DNA of 64,000 nucleotides from Chryseobacterium soli (GTDB lineage: Bacteria; Bacteroidota; Bacteroidia; Flavobacteriales; Weeksellaceae): positions 549,587 through 613,586 of the forward strand of contig NZ_JPRH01000004.1 of assembly GCF_000737705.1 (NCBI RefSeq). Direction: 5' to 3'. Below the pieces are notes generated by a model, which was given only the letters and a program-made list of their open reading frames with translations, did no database searches and was not told the DNA's origin. The position numbers and the translations under genes were made by a program. This document shows positions 7,894 to 16,336 of this stretch, in pieces; position 1 is the first letter of the stretch, and every line of letters starts with the position of its first letter.

Positions 7894-9687
7894 ATGACTA
7901 ATCTTGAAAAACTTAATAATATAATTATTAATGAGAATGCTTATTTTTATAAAAACGGAAACAATATATCTATTTCAGACAATCGAATTAAAAATTTATT
8001 TAACTTGGTTTCCTCTGCAAAAACAGGATACTATCTTTTAAATGAAAGAAAAAGAAAAATAAGATCAGAAGAAATTTACTATTCTGTTTGTGTATTTAAA
8101 TATATTACTAAACCAACGTTTATTGATGAACCTATCAGAAATTGGTTTGAAGAAAAACTCGCTTACCTTTTGATTGTTGAAATCGAAGATTTTATAGTTA
8201 TTAGCAGAAAAAATATAAGCAAAATTCAAGATTTTATTAAACTATTAGATCCACTAGATTATGAAGTTCTTTCAACTTTATTTATAGATGACAACACAAA
8301 CTTTGAAAAATTTTCTTTAAAAAATTTAAATGTGTCAGATAGAGCTTTAAGAGAAAAAACTGTTGAAGCTATTGATTTAAAAGAAAACTTCTCATCTTTG
8401 GGTGCAAATAATTATCTACTAAACTCTTTAAGACTAAGTAATAATAATGAAAAGACTACACTAATTCTAAACTCTTCAAGAATTAATAAGTTTGGTAAAA
8501 AAAATAATATTGAAAATTTCTGTAAATGGTCAAAAGAACAAATTAACAAAATAAAAAACCATTCTTCTACATCCACATTTTTATCAATTTTTGCAGAACC
8601 TCAAGATTATGAATTGCAAAGAGAATCATTAACTCCAATCTCAATACTATTTAGTTTTAGTAGTATCTATAATGATCTTGAGCAAGGATTGATTTCTAAA
8701 TTTATCATAGAAAAAAAAAATGAGAATGATGAATATATAATAAAAGAAATTAATTTAATCCATTATTTAAATATGTTTGAAAGACTTTGTAAAGTGGATG
8801 AGTTAGACAATAATTCTTATAAGATTTTAAATACTACATCATCAGATTTGGAGTTAAGATTAAATGAAAAATCAATTACTATTCGATCTCTAAAATTTAA
8901 AAATATTAAAATCGTATATGCTAATGGAAATATCACATCCATAGTAGATCATATCAATAGTAAAAATGCATTCATTATTAACTTTGATAACATTGATTTA
9001 GCATACTCAAATAGAAAATTATTTAGAGATAATAAATTATTAGGAAACATATCGAATTTCTTGAAAATTTTCAAAACAGATCAACAGTTAGGAGATGTTA
9101 CTTCTGAAAAAGGTAATCCTAATGCAACATCAACAATTTTTGAAGAAAATTCAATTTTCAGATTTGTTGAAGATAAATTCATGGGTAATTATAACTGTTT
9201 TATCTGTGATGATTTCGGAAGAGAATGGGCAGATCATATAGGAGTTTCTGATGATAAAATAGTATTTATACATTCAAAATTCAATACTACAAGCGCTTCA
9301 GCAAGTGCTTTTCAAGATATTGTAGGACAAGCCCAAAAAAATTTAGGAAATATAACGCCTCAAGATTTTCAATTGAGTACAAAGAAGAACTTATGGATAA
9401 ACAAATATGCATCTACAAATATTAACAGATTAAGAAAGGGAAATAGTGTTGATGAATTTATACAAACAATTAAGAATGCATCAACCAATCCATACTTAAA
9501 AAAAGAAGTTATCTTGGTAATCAATTTTATTTCTAAAAATAGATTAGAAGAATTCTTAAATAAATTAATTACTGGTGAAAGATTTGCAGAAAGAAGTGAA
9601 GCTATTCAAATGCTATGGTTAATCTCTTCTTTAATATCTAGTTGTCAAGAATTAAATACAGAAGTTACAATCTATTGCAAACCTTAA
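7894..9687 (+). CDS. Orphan 597-aa protein, possible nuclease-like C-terminal domain
   Basis: I do not recognise a named full-length family. The protein is soluble, rich in Asn, Lys, Ile and Ser, with no signal peptide. Its coding sequence is visibly more AT-rich than neighbouring genes, which suggests recent transfer. The best-conserved-looking part is about residues 433-485: CFICDDFGREWADHIGV, then KIVFIHSKF, a Ser/Ala run (467-471) and GQAQKNLGNI. The D439/D440...E444...D447...H460-x-K462 layout on two strands recalls PD-(D/E)XK nuclease-like domains and sporadically spread proteins of the DUF6119/TIGR04141 type often found near defence genes. That is pattern recognition, not a search. It stands alone: no helicase, methylase or partner gene is beside it. 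A -7 box precedes it. Confidence 0.6.
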   Translation: MTNLEKLNNIIINENAYFYKNGNNISISDNRIKNLFNLVSSAKTGYYLLNERKRKIRSEEIYYSVCVFKYITKPTFIDEPIRNWFEEKLAYLLIVEIEDFIVISRKNISKIQDFIKLLDPLDYEVLSTLFIDDNTNFEKFSLKNLNVSDRALREKTVEAIDLKENFSSLGANNYLLNSLRLSNNNEKTTLILNSSRINKFGKKNNIENFCKWSKEQINKIKNHSSTSTFLSIFAEPQDYELQRESLTPISILFSFSSIYNDLEQGLISKFIIEKKNENDEYIIKEINLIHYLNMFERLCKVDELDNNSYKILNTTSSDLELRLNEKSITIRSLKFKNIKIVYANGNITSIVDHINSKNAFIINFDNIDLAYSNRKLFRDNKLLGNISNFLKIFKTDQQLGDVTSEKGNPNATSTIFEENSIFRFVEDKFMGNYNCFICDDFGREWADHIGVSDDKIVFIHSKFNTTSASASAFQDIVGQAQKNLGNITPQDFQLSTKKNLWINKYASTNINRLRKGNSVDEFIQTIKNASTNPYLKKEVILVINFISKNRLEEFLNKLITGERFAERSEAIQMLWLISSLISSCQELNTEVTIYCKP

Positions 9688-9864
9688 TTCTATTAGAAAA
9701 ACTCTAAAACAAAGGCTCAATTAGCCATAAAGGCATACATTTCTGCAGTTAAATTAATAAAATGTTCTACTTTTATTTGATTTACATTTTATATTTACTG
9801 CTTATTTTAAAATTATTTCTACACGAATACTGATGAATGCAATTTTATAATAAGAACACATTTT

Positions 9865-10691
9865 ATGTATAAAAAATTATTTCAATCATTAATCTTAGGG
9901 TTTAGTGTTTTATCGTATGCTCAATCATATAAACAGGATACTTTGCGTGGTGAGTTTACGTATCAGCTAAAAGCTAAATTCAATACACAAACTGATTATA
10001 GGCATGAAGAACCATTTTCATTACAAATAGGAGATCATCGTGCGTTCTTTGCGAGTAGCATATCGCTGAAAGGTGATTCGGTAATGGCAACTTCAGGAAC
10101 AATGACCCATAATCCCGATGGAAGTATAACGCTTGGCTGGAAAAAAGGAGTAGTGATTCCAAAAACAAGTTTTACCTTTACCATCATCCAATCCAATGAA
10201 AATATACAGTACTTTAATACAGCAGGAATGTCACTGCTTACCTATAAAGAACCCATCATAAACAATTGGAAGCTTATAGATGAAACAAAAGTGATCAATA
10301 CCATTCCTTGTAAAAAAGCGGAAGTAACCTTTAAGCATGGTATTCTACCGACATTCCGTTTCCGTATGGTCCGTATAAATTCAGCGGGTTACCGGGATTA
10401 ATCATCAAAATTACAGATGATAAAGGTGATTATGATTTTGAACTGGTACAATCTGTCCCAAATTCTAAATTGAAAGGCAAATTAATCACCATAGAGCAAA
10501 GAAGGTATACCGAAGCGATAGAAACAACACAGCCTAAACTCAGACAGGCAATAAGAAATGCTGATGCCAATGCAGCTGCCGTCCTTGCAAGTTATGGAAC
10601 CACCATCATAAAAGGGCAAGAGATGATCCGGCAAAGGCAAAAAGAGCGGGAATTAAATATGAAATATGAAAACCCAATAGAACTGGAGTAA
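9865..10691 (+). pseudogene. GLPGLI family protein, frameshifted
   Basis: The first frame (9865-10401) encodes a signal peptide (MYKKLFQSLILGFSVLSYAQ) and the N-terminal two thirds of a GLPGLI-family exported protein, up to CKKAEVTFKHG. The family hallmark continues in another frame from about base 10335: AWYSTDIPFPYGPYKF, SGLPGLIIKITDDKGDY, running to the stop at 10689-10691. The codons expected between EVTFK and AWYS in this family are missing at 10331-10337, so a small deletion not divisible by three fits best. The total length (827 bases) is two more than a multiple of three. It could also be a sequencing error. An intact paralog lies at 11157-11936. Confidence 0.8.
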
Positions 10692-10796
10692 ATAAAATTT
10701 TCATCTACACAAATGTTAATTATATAAGTTCTGATTAAATTTATATAAGACAATTAATACAAATGTATTTACTTTTAAAAACCAAAAAAATCAATC

Positions 10797-11105
10797 ATGA
10801 AAAAAACAATTTTAATCGCTGCATTAGGTATTGCAGGATTATTAAGCGCTAAAAGTGCTGTCGAAATTAAACCAAAAGAATCTGTTACCACTAAAGAAGT
10901 AAAAGTTGAAACATCAGAGGAGAAAACGGAAAGCGAAGCTGCTTTTCAACCTATTTGTATCAGCTACGGTATGTTAGTAGTCTGTACAGATGAGGTTATA
11001 CAAGACACAGCTTGCTATGATCCTAGTATTGGACAAGGTATTGATTACGCAAGAAAATGTATGCGTGATAATGCCAGACTGATGAATGAATTCATGTGTG
11101 GCTAA
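10797..11105 (+). CDS. Small exported Cys-containing protein
   Basis: A 102-aa protein of no family I can name. It has a signal peptide (MKKTILIAALGIAGLLSA), a Lys/Glu/Thr-rich linker (about 23-48), then a compact C-terminal part with five Cys (in PICISYGMLVVC, TACYD, RKCMRD and FMCG). The Cys content and export suggest disulphide stabilisation. It lies between a broken and an intact GLPGLI gene, but no functional link is known. It is followed by a hairpin at 11111-11141. Confidence 0.7.
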   Translation: MKKTILIAALGIAGLLSAKSAVEIKPKESVTTKEVKVETSEEKTESEAAFQPICISYGMLVVCTDEVIQDTACYDPSIGQGIDYARKCMRDNARLMNEFMCG

Positions 11106-11110
11106 AAACA

Positions 11111-11141
11111 ACAATTTACAGTCTAATCGGCTGTAAATTGT
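11111..11141 (+). terminator. Hairpin after the small Cys-containing protein gene
   Basis: ACAATTTACAG (11111-11121) and CTGTAAATTGT (11131-11141) form an 11-base stem with a nine-base loop. The T run after it is poor. Confidence 0.6.
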
Positions 11142-11156
11142 CTAATAAATTTATCT

Positions 11157-11936
11157 ATGAGATTGACACTTTTTTTTCTAATAATTTCAATAAATTTTCT
11201 TTTTTCACAAAAAGACAGCTCAAGAATTGAATGTAAATATTTAACCTCTTTCCTTATTGACACCACAGACAGTTATACGAGAAAGCAGGAAATCACCTCT
11301 CTTCTTATAGGAGATCATGTTTCTTTGTTCAGGTCGGATGCAAAAGCAAGGTATGACAGCCTGACCAATGCTAACGTTTCAATGGCAGTGCCCAAGAATG
11401 GCACCTATACAATTGATTTTTCAAACATTCCCAAGGCATATTTTATTCAGGAAATTTATTATAAAAATCACAACCCTATTGTGTATGACAAAATACTTAA
11501 CATCGTATTTGCTTTTGAGCCTGAAAATAAAATTGAATGGAAGCTTGTGAATGACACGAAAACCATATCAACATTTACATGCAAAAAAGCTGTGGGAAAA
11601 TATGGTAAAAAGCAGATTACTGCTTGGTATACAGATGAGATCCCTTTTCAGGAAGGTCCTTATAATTTTAAAGGACTCCCTGGATTAATTGTGGAAGCCT
11701 ATGACGAAAATGATTTTTTTCATTTTACATTAAAAAGTCTTAAAAATATAAAAAAGCCTATTGAGCCTATTACCTTTAGTATGAAAACTGATTATCCAAA
11801 ATTTGTCAAAAAAAGACTAGATTTTCAGAAAGATCCGATAGGAGCTTTTTTTGCTTCTACAGGCAGGACAGTCTCAAAAGAACAACAGGAAAGAATTATC
11901 AAAATGCACAGAAGTAAAAATAATCACCTAGATTAA
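11157..11936 (+). CDS. GLPGLI family exported protein
   Basis: A 259-aa protein with a signal peptide ending LFSQ. The family hallmark is present in the second half: ITAWYTDEIPFQEGPYNF followed by KGLPGLIVEAYD. The family is widespread and multi-copy in Bacteroidota, predicted periplasmic or outer-membrane associated, and of unknown function. It is the intact relative of the frameshifted gene at 9865-10691. The C-terminus is Lys-rich. A strong terminator follows at 11947-11975. Confidence 0.88.
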   Translation: MRLTLFFLIISINFLFSQKDSSRIECKYLTSFLIDTTDSYTRKQEITSLLIGDHVSLFRSDAKARYDSLTNANVSMAVPKNGTYTIDFSNIPKAYFIQEIYYKNHNPIVYDKILNIVFAFEPENKIEWKLVNDTKTISTFTCKKAVGKYGKKQITAWYTDEIPFQEGPYNFKGLPGLIVEAYDENDFFHFTLKSLKNIKKPIEPITFSMKTDYPKFVKKRLDFQKDPIGAFFASTGRTVSKEQQERIIKMHRSKNNHLD

Positions 11937-11946
11937 ACTATAAAAA

Positions 11947-11975
11947 AATAAAAGCACCTTTTAGGTGCTTTTATT
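11947..11975 (+). terminator. Intrinsic terminator
   Basis: A perfect 13-base stem (core AAAAGCACCT / AGGTGCTTTT) with a three-base loop, followed by a T-rich tail. Confidence 0.85.
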
Positions 11976-11982
11976 TTTTTAT

Positions 11983-12144
11983 TTAGAAAACCAACACTTT
12001 TGATATCATAACTTCTGGAATTGAAAATGATGTAATGTCTGAAGAAAAGAATTTATTAAGCTCTACAATTCTTCCAATCTCTTTTTGATCTTCTAAACCT
12101 AAGACAAGTTGTTTGTTGTTAATTTGGGCTGTATATTTTTTCAA
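11983..12144 (-). CDS. Possible 53-aa ORF with TTG start, or 3' gene remnant
   Basis: Downstream of the 159-aa gene and in the same frame as it, 53 codons stay open from a TTG at 12144. The translation (LKKYTAQINNKQLVLGLEDQ at its start) has protein-like composition. TCAGGA lies just ahead of the TTG. It may be a small translated gene or the leftover 3' end of a gene. I recognise no family. Confidence 0.3.
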   Translation of the reverse strand: MKKYTAQINNKQLVLGLEDQKEIGRIVELNKFFSSDITSFSIPEVMISKVLVF

Positions 12145-12159
12145 TATCCTGAAATAAAT

Positions 12160-12639
12160 TTAATATTCATAGACATCAATTAATTTAATATTAACTGGAA
12201 CTTTAAGAGAATCCAATTTCTTTTTAAAATCATCATTGTCCAAATTTTTTAGTACATAATTTTTATTTGTGTTGAGAATCCAGTAATCTATTACATCTGG
12301 ATCCGGAATTTCATAACCATCCAAACTATCTTTAGGATTTCGCTTTTTCAAACCCTGTCTTTCGGCTATAATAAATTCACTGTAAGTATTCACTTTAATA
12401 ACTTTTGAAGGAATTATTGCATCTTCGTCATTCCACCCGTCTTCAGGAGCGACAAAAATCGTATGGGCAGAATTTCTGTATAAATTATAACGACCTGTTA
12501 AACCTTTGGTGAAATCATGTATTCCAGGGCCATAACCAAATGGAAATAAAACTCTTGGACTTAGTAAAAGACCTATCATTAATAAAAGTAAAACTATTCC
12601 TAAAAAGAATAGGAATAGTTTTGTATTTCTAGTTTTCAA
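12160..12639 (-). CDS. Membrane-anchored hypothetical protein
   Basis: A 159-aa protein of unknown function. It has one N-terminal hydrophobic helix (about residues 8-28) with positive charges before it, so it is probably anchored with the rest outside the cytoplasm. The exported part begins with an aromatic, Gly-rich stretch (FPFGYGPGIHDF) and has GLTGRYNLYRNS followed by alternating charged and hydrophobic residues that suggest a small beta-rich domain. The gap to the urocanate hydratase stop is only 11 bases but the two genes seem unrelated in function. Confidence 0.65.
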   Translation of the reverse strand: MKTRNTKLFLFFLGIVLLLLMIGLLLSPRVLFPFGYGPGIHDFTKGLTGRYNLYRNSAHTIFVAPEDGWNDEDAIIPSKVIKVNTYSEFIIAERQGLKKRNPKDSLDGYEIPDPDVIDYWILNTNKNYVLKNLDNDDFKKKLDSLKVPVNIKLIDVYEY

Positions 12640-12650
12640 TTCAATTTTAA

Positions 12651-14636
12651 TTAAAATAAACTTTCATCCACAAAATTCGGAAGCGTCACTTTCAGATTAG
12701 GTTCTATCTCCATAGCCCTTTTAATGGCGAAAACAGCACCTTCGTTTCTGGCCCAGCTTCTTCTGGAGATTCCGTTATTCACGTCCCAGAACAGCATGGA
12801 TTTTAATCTTCGGTCGGCATCATCAGAACCGTCGAGCAGCATTCCGAAACCACCGTTGATTACTTCTCCCCAGCCTACTCCACCCCCGTTATGGATGGAA
12901 ACCCAGGTCGCCCCACGGAAACTGTCACCTATCACATTCTGAATCGCCATATCGGCGGTAAATCTTGATCCGTCATAAATATTGGATGTCTCTCTGTACG
13001 GAGAATCTGTCCCCGAAACATCATGATGATCTCTTCCCAGTACCACCGGTCCGATTTCTCCGTTTTTAATCGCTTTGTTGAATGCTTCTGCAATCTTCAT
13101 TCTTCCTTCTGCATCTGCATACAGGATTCTCGCCTGAGAACCTACGACCAGCTTATTTTCCTGCGCTCCTTTGATCCACTGGATATTGTCTTTCATCTGC
13201 TGCTGGATTTCTTCGGGAGAGTTTTTCACCATTTCCTCCAATACGGCACATGCAATATCATCCGTTTTTTGCAGATCTTCCGGGTTTCCGCTGGTACATA
13301 CCCAACGGAAAGGTCCGAAACCGTAATCGAAACACATCGGCCCCATAATATCCTGTACATAACTTGGGAATTTAAATTCTCTTCCCAACGTTGGGTTTTC
13401 TGCCATTACATCGGCTCCGGCTCTTGAAGCTTCCAGCAGGAAAGCGTTTCCGTAATCGAAGAAATATGTTCCTTTTTGGGTATGTTTATTAATTGCTGCG
13501 GCGTGTCTTCTTAAAGTTTCCTGAACTTTTTCTTTGAATAATTCAGGGTCTTCCGCCATCATGGCATTGGATTCTTCGAAGCTCTGTCCGGTAGGATAAT
13601 ATCCTCCTGCCCATGGATTGTGAAGCGAAGTCTGATCTGAACCGATATCAATTCTTACATTTTCCTGATCAAATTTCTCCCAAACTTCTACAATATTTCC
13701 AAGATAAGCCAACGAAACAGTTTCTTTATCTGCCTGCGCTTTTCTTACTCTTTCTACCAGTTCATCGAGGTTTTCATGGATTTCATTCACCCATTTCTGC
13801 TCATGACGGATCTTGGTGATCTTCGGATTCACTTCTGCACATACGGTAACACAGCCTGCAATATTTCCTGCTTTTGGCTGCGCACCACTCATTCCTCCCA
13901 ATCCTGAAGTTACGAAAAGTCCACCCTGAGGTTCTTTATTGATCTTTCTGAATGCATTTAATACCGTGATGGTTGTTCCGTGAACAATTCCCTGCGGACC
14001 AATATACATATAGCTTCCCGCCGTCATCTGTCCGTACTGGGAAACCCCCAATGCATTGAATTTCTCCCAGTCATCCGGTTTGGAATAATTGGGAATCACC
14101 ATTCCATTCGTCACCACGACTCTGGGTGCATCTTTATGAGACGGAAAAAGCCCCATCGGATGCCCTGAATACATGGTTAATGTCTGTTCATCGGTCATTT
14201 CAGACAAATATTTCATCGTCAAAAGATACTGCGCCCAGTTCTGGAACACCGCTCCGTTTCCACCGTACGTAATTAATTCATGCGGATGCTGAGCCACGGC
14301 ATAATCCAGGTTATTCTGGATCATCAGCATAATTGATTTTGCCTGCTCCGATTTTCCGGGATAATCGGCAATCGGTCTCGCCTTCATTTCATAATCGGGA
14401 CGGAAACGGTACATATAAATTCTTCCATATTTCTCCAATTCCTCCTTAAATTCCGGCAATAATTCCGCATGAAACTGAGGTTCAAAGTAACGCAAAGCAT
14501 TTTTTAACGCTAATTTTTTCTCTTCTTCGCCTAAAATTTCTTTACGTTTCGGAGCGTGATTGATATTGGTTTCGTATGGTTTGGGCTGAGGCAGCTGTTG
14601 AGGAATGCCCTGTTGTATTTGTTCCTGGAAAGTCAT
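12651..14636 (-). CDS. hutU: Urocanate hydratase
   Basis: A 661-aa urocanase, which turns urocanate into 4-imidazolone-5-propionate in histidine breakdown. It is a cytosolic homodimer with tightly bound NAD. Signatures are the dinucleotide loop GLGGMSGAQ (245-253), FDYGFGPFRWVCTSG (436-450) with the conserved Cys447 that matches Cys410 of the Pseudomonas enzyme, and the N-terminal YGGNGAVFQNW. It is about 100 residues longer than the proteobacterial enzyme, as in the long form found in Bacteroidota. No hutH, hutI or hutG gene is nearby, so the pathway must be scattered. Confidence 0.95.
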   Translation of the reverse strand: MTFQEQIQQGIPQQLPQPKPYETNINHAPKRKEILGEEEKKLALKNALRYFEPQFHAELLPEFKEELEKYGRIYMYRFRPDYEMKARPIADYPGKSEQAKSIMLMIQNNLDYAVAQHPHELITYGGNGAVFQNWAQYLLTMKYLSEMTDEQTLTMYSGHPMGLFPSHKDAPRVVVTNGMVIPNYSKPDDWEKFNALGVSQYGQMTAGSYMYIGPQGIVHGTTITVLNAFRKINKEPQGGLFVTSGLGGMSGAQPKAGNIAGCVTVCAEVNPKITKIRHEQKWVNEIHENLDELVERVRKAQADKETVSLAYLGNIVEVWEKFDQENVRIDIGSDQTSLHNPWAGGYYPTGQSFEESNAMMAEDPELFKEKVQETLRRHAAAINKHTQKGTYFFDYGNAFLLEASRAGADVMAENPTLGREFKFPSYVQDIMGPMCFDYGFGPFRWVCTSGNPEDLQKTDDIACAVLEEMVKNSPEEIQQQMKDNIQWIKGAQENKLVVGSQARILYADAEGRMKIAEAFNKAIKNGEIGPVVLGRDHHDVSGTDSPYRETSNIYDGSRFTADMAIQNVIGDSFRGATWVSIHNGGGVGWGEVINGGFGMLLDGSDDADRRLKSMLFWDVNNGISRRSWARNEGAVFAIKRAMEIEPNLKVTLPNFVDESLF

Positions 14637-14750
14637 TATATATGAGGTTTTCTACGTTTGAATATTAAAATCTATTTCTGGTTTTAAAGATATTCAAATT
14701 ACAAAATATAGGCAACTAAAAATGTGTGGTACTGAAAGGCAGGGGCGACA

Positions 14751-14779
14751 AAATTCCCCTCCTATGGAGGGGTGGGTTT
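14751..14779 (-). repeat. Inverted partial copy of the DUF559-associated repeat
   Basis: On the minus strand it reads AAACCCACCCCTCC, then GGAGGGGAATTT, the 3' half of the repeat at 14836-14891 in opposite orientation. The pair faces each other across about 56 bases. Confidence 0.7.
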
Positions 14780-14835
14780 CAAAATGCTGAATAATACAAT
14801 CTTTGGGATCTTTGACAGCTATTGTCGGTCGTGAT

Positions 14836-14891
14836 GAACCACCCCGTCTTCGCCTTTCAGTCGAATCCACCCCTCCGCGGGAGGGGAATTT
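14836..14891 (+). repeat. DUF559-associated palindromic repeat, copy next to the first gene
   Basis: Starts GAACCACCCCGTC and ends with a perfect hairpin CCCCTCC, GCG, GGAGGGG, then AATTT. The final bases overlap the stop codon (14890-14892) of the minus-strand DUF559 gene. Confidence 0.8.
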
Positions 14892-15306
14892 AGGAACTAT
14901 AGTTTTCAATAATAAAATTCTCCAAATTTTTCATGACAACTCCTAGATTGTTCTTTACATCAAAATCTGTTATTCTGAATATTTTTAATCCTAAAGATTC
15001 TAAATATTGCTGTCTTACTTCGTCATAGACTTCTTTAGTTTCATGACTCCAGCCGTCTATTTCAATGACCAATCCTAATGTTTTCACATAAAAATCCACA
15101 ATATAATTTCCGATAATTCTTTGCCGGTCGAAATCTATCGCATGAAATGTTTTTGCTCTCACCTGTTTCCAGAAAAGCACTTCAATTAAGATACCTGCTT
15201 TACGTTTTTCTTTCAGTAATGGGATTAAATGGGGGTTAAAAGGTAGATTTTCCACAAAGTTTCTGTGGATGGGAATGTCATGAATGTAGGTTATGATGTC
15301 TTTCAT
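14890..15306 (-). CDS. DUF559 protein (Vsr-like, PD-(D/E)XK fold), intact active site
   Basis: A 138-aa protein. The DUF559 core is clear: GILIEVLFWKQVR (Glu42), RIIGNYIVDFYV (Asp71) and LVIEIDGWSH (Glu82, Asp84, His88), followed by YLESLGLKIFRI. DUF559 belongs with Vsr-type and other PD-(D/E)XK nucleases by fold; activity has rarely been tested. The N-terminus (about 1-35) carries the short conserved lead NFVENLPFNPH. It is a tandem paralog of the gene at 15376-15813. Its stop codon overlaps a palindromic repeat, and the repeat between the two genes lies just upstream of its start. Confidence 0.85.
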   Translation of the reverse strand: MKDIITYIHDIPIHRNFVENLPFNPHLIPLLKEKRKAGILIEVLFWKQVRAKTFHAIDFDRQRIIGNYIVDFYVKTLGLVIEIDGWSHETKEVYDEVRQQYLESLGLKIFRITDFDVKNNLGVVMKNLENFIIENYSS

Positions 15307-15319
15307 GCTGTGTTGTTAT

Positions 15320-15376
15320 GAACCACCCCGTCTTCTTCCTTCGGGCGAATCCACCCCTCCAAGGGAGGGGAATTTT
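15320..15376 (+). repeat. DUF559-associated palindromic repeat, copy between the two genes
   Basis: Starts GAACCACCCCGTC and ends with the hairpin CCCCTCC, AAG, GGAGGGG, then AATTT. The last base begins the stop codon (15376-15378) of the second DUF559 gene. Confidence 0.8.
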
Positions 15377-15813
15377 TATACCGTTTCAGGATTTGGGGCT
15401 GATGTGTAGTGCAGGATAATAAATTGTTCCAGATCATTCATCACGGCAGAAAGATCATGCTTAACCTCAACAGCCGTTTTTTTAAAAACCTTGATGCCTA
15501 AAGATTCAAGAAAATCCTGGCGGGTTTGGTCTTCAGACTGTTTCAGATCATTTCCCGGACGGCCGATTTCTATAGCCAAGCCTAGTTTCTTTGCATAAAA
15601 ATCGATGATATGATCTCCAATAATTACCTGTCTTTCAAAATCAATTTTATGAAATGCTCTTGCCCGGACCTGTATCCAGAATAGCATTTCACTTAAGATT
15701 CCCGTCTTCTGTTTATTTTTCAGAAGTGCTTTTATTTTTGGATTATAAGGAAGTTCTTCAACGAAATTGCTGGAGATGGGAACGTCATTGATATAGGTGA
15801 GAATCTGATTCAT
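15376..15813 (-). CDS. DUF559 protein, tandem paralog with degenerate active site
   Basis: A 145-aa paralog of the neighbouring DUF559 protein, alignable along its length. Glu42 (ILSEMLFW), Asp71 (HIIDFYAK) and Glu82 are kept. The DGWSH motif of the sister is replaced by GRPGN (residues 84-88), so the second acidic residue and the His are missing. It is probably inactive or altered; this is inferred from sequence. It ends inside the repeat at 15320-15376, with a short extra tail (APNPETV). It is probably transcribed together with the downstream DUF559 gene. Confidence 0.8.
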   Translation of the reverse strand: MNQILTYINDVPISSNFVEELPYNPKIKALLKNKQKTGILSEMLFWIQVRARAFHKIDFERQVIIGDHIIDFYAKKLGLAIEIGRPGNDLKQSEDQTRQDFLESLGIKVFKKTAVEVKHDLSAVMNDLEQFIILHYTSAPNPETV

Positions 15814-15924
15814 GCTTGTGTTTTACCGGGATAACCGGAGTTTCTTTATGGTTCAGGATTTCTCTAAAAAAGAAAAACTTCCATTCTCTAAGATAGAGAA
15901 TAAAAGCTTATGTTTCTGTAACAA

Positions 15925-15951
15925 AAAACCTTACCCGGTGAGTAAGGTTGT
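15925..15951 (-). terminator. Terminator of the acidic protein gene
   Basis: AACCTTAC (15927-15934) pairs with GTAAGGTT (15942-15949); on the minus strand a run of six T follows. Confidence 0.75.
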
Positions 15952-15955
15952 ATTT

Positions 15956-16249
15956 TTAAGTAAGGACATCATCATTTTCTTCTTCGTGATCGTCATTATT
16001 ATCACTGGTGCTCCAATAATTATTTTCTTCATCTTCCGAGCCGACTTCTTCCATATCATTGTCTTCATCGGATCCCGGAACGTCCAGATCCATCTCCATT
16101 TCGTTCTCTTCCTCCTGCTCATTGGTGATCGGATTTCCATCACCATCTAAAGGAATATGTTTTTCTTTGTTAAACAGATCTTCATTGGGACTGTAATTCA
16201 TCTCTTTTAGTTTTCTGTTTTGTTCGTTGGTATTATCTTCTGGTATCAT
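15956..16249 (-). CDS. Small, very acidic cytosolic protein
   Basis: A 97-aa protein without signal peptide or hydrophobic core. The N-terminal part has a conserved-looking block (MNYSPNEDLFNKEKHIPLDG) and the C-terminal half is a run of Glu, Asp and Asn, probably disordered. I know such acidic proteins from Chryseobacterium relatives but no function is assigned. It has its own terminator. Another frame on the opposite strand is only a mirror of the repetitive acidic codons. Confidence 0.7.
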   Translation of the reverse strand: MIPEDNTNEQNRKLKEMNYSPNEDLFNKEKHIPLDGDGNPITNEQEEENEMEMDLDVPGSDEDNDMEEVGSEDEENNYWSTSDNNDDHEEENDDVLT

Positions 16250-16336
16250 AATAGTGGGGTTTTGGGGTTTAGTGTTACAGGATATAGAACAAAAATAATT
16301 CCAAGCTGGTGTATTATTTCAAAAGAATCGAATTTA

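Noticed and set aside
14890..15813. Restriction-modification system
   Set aside because: DUF559 proteins have a nuclease fold but no methyltransferase or Vsr-partner gene is nearby.
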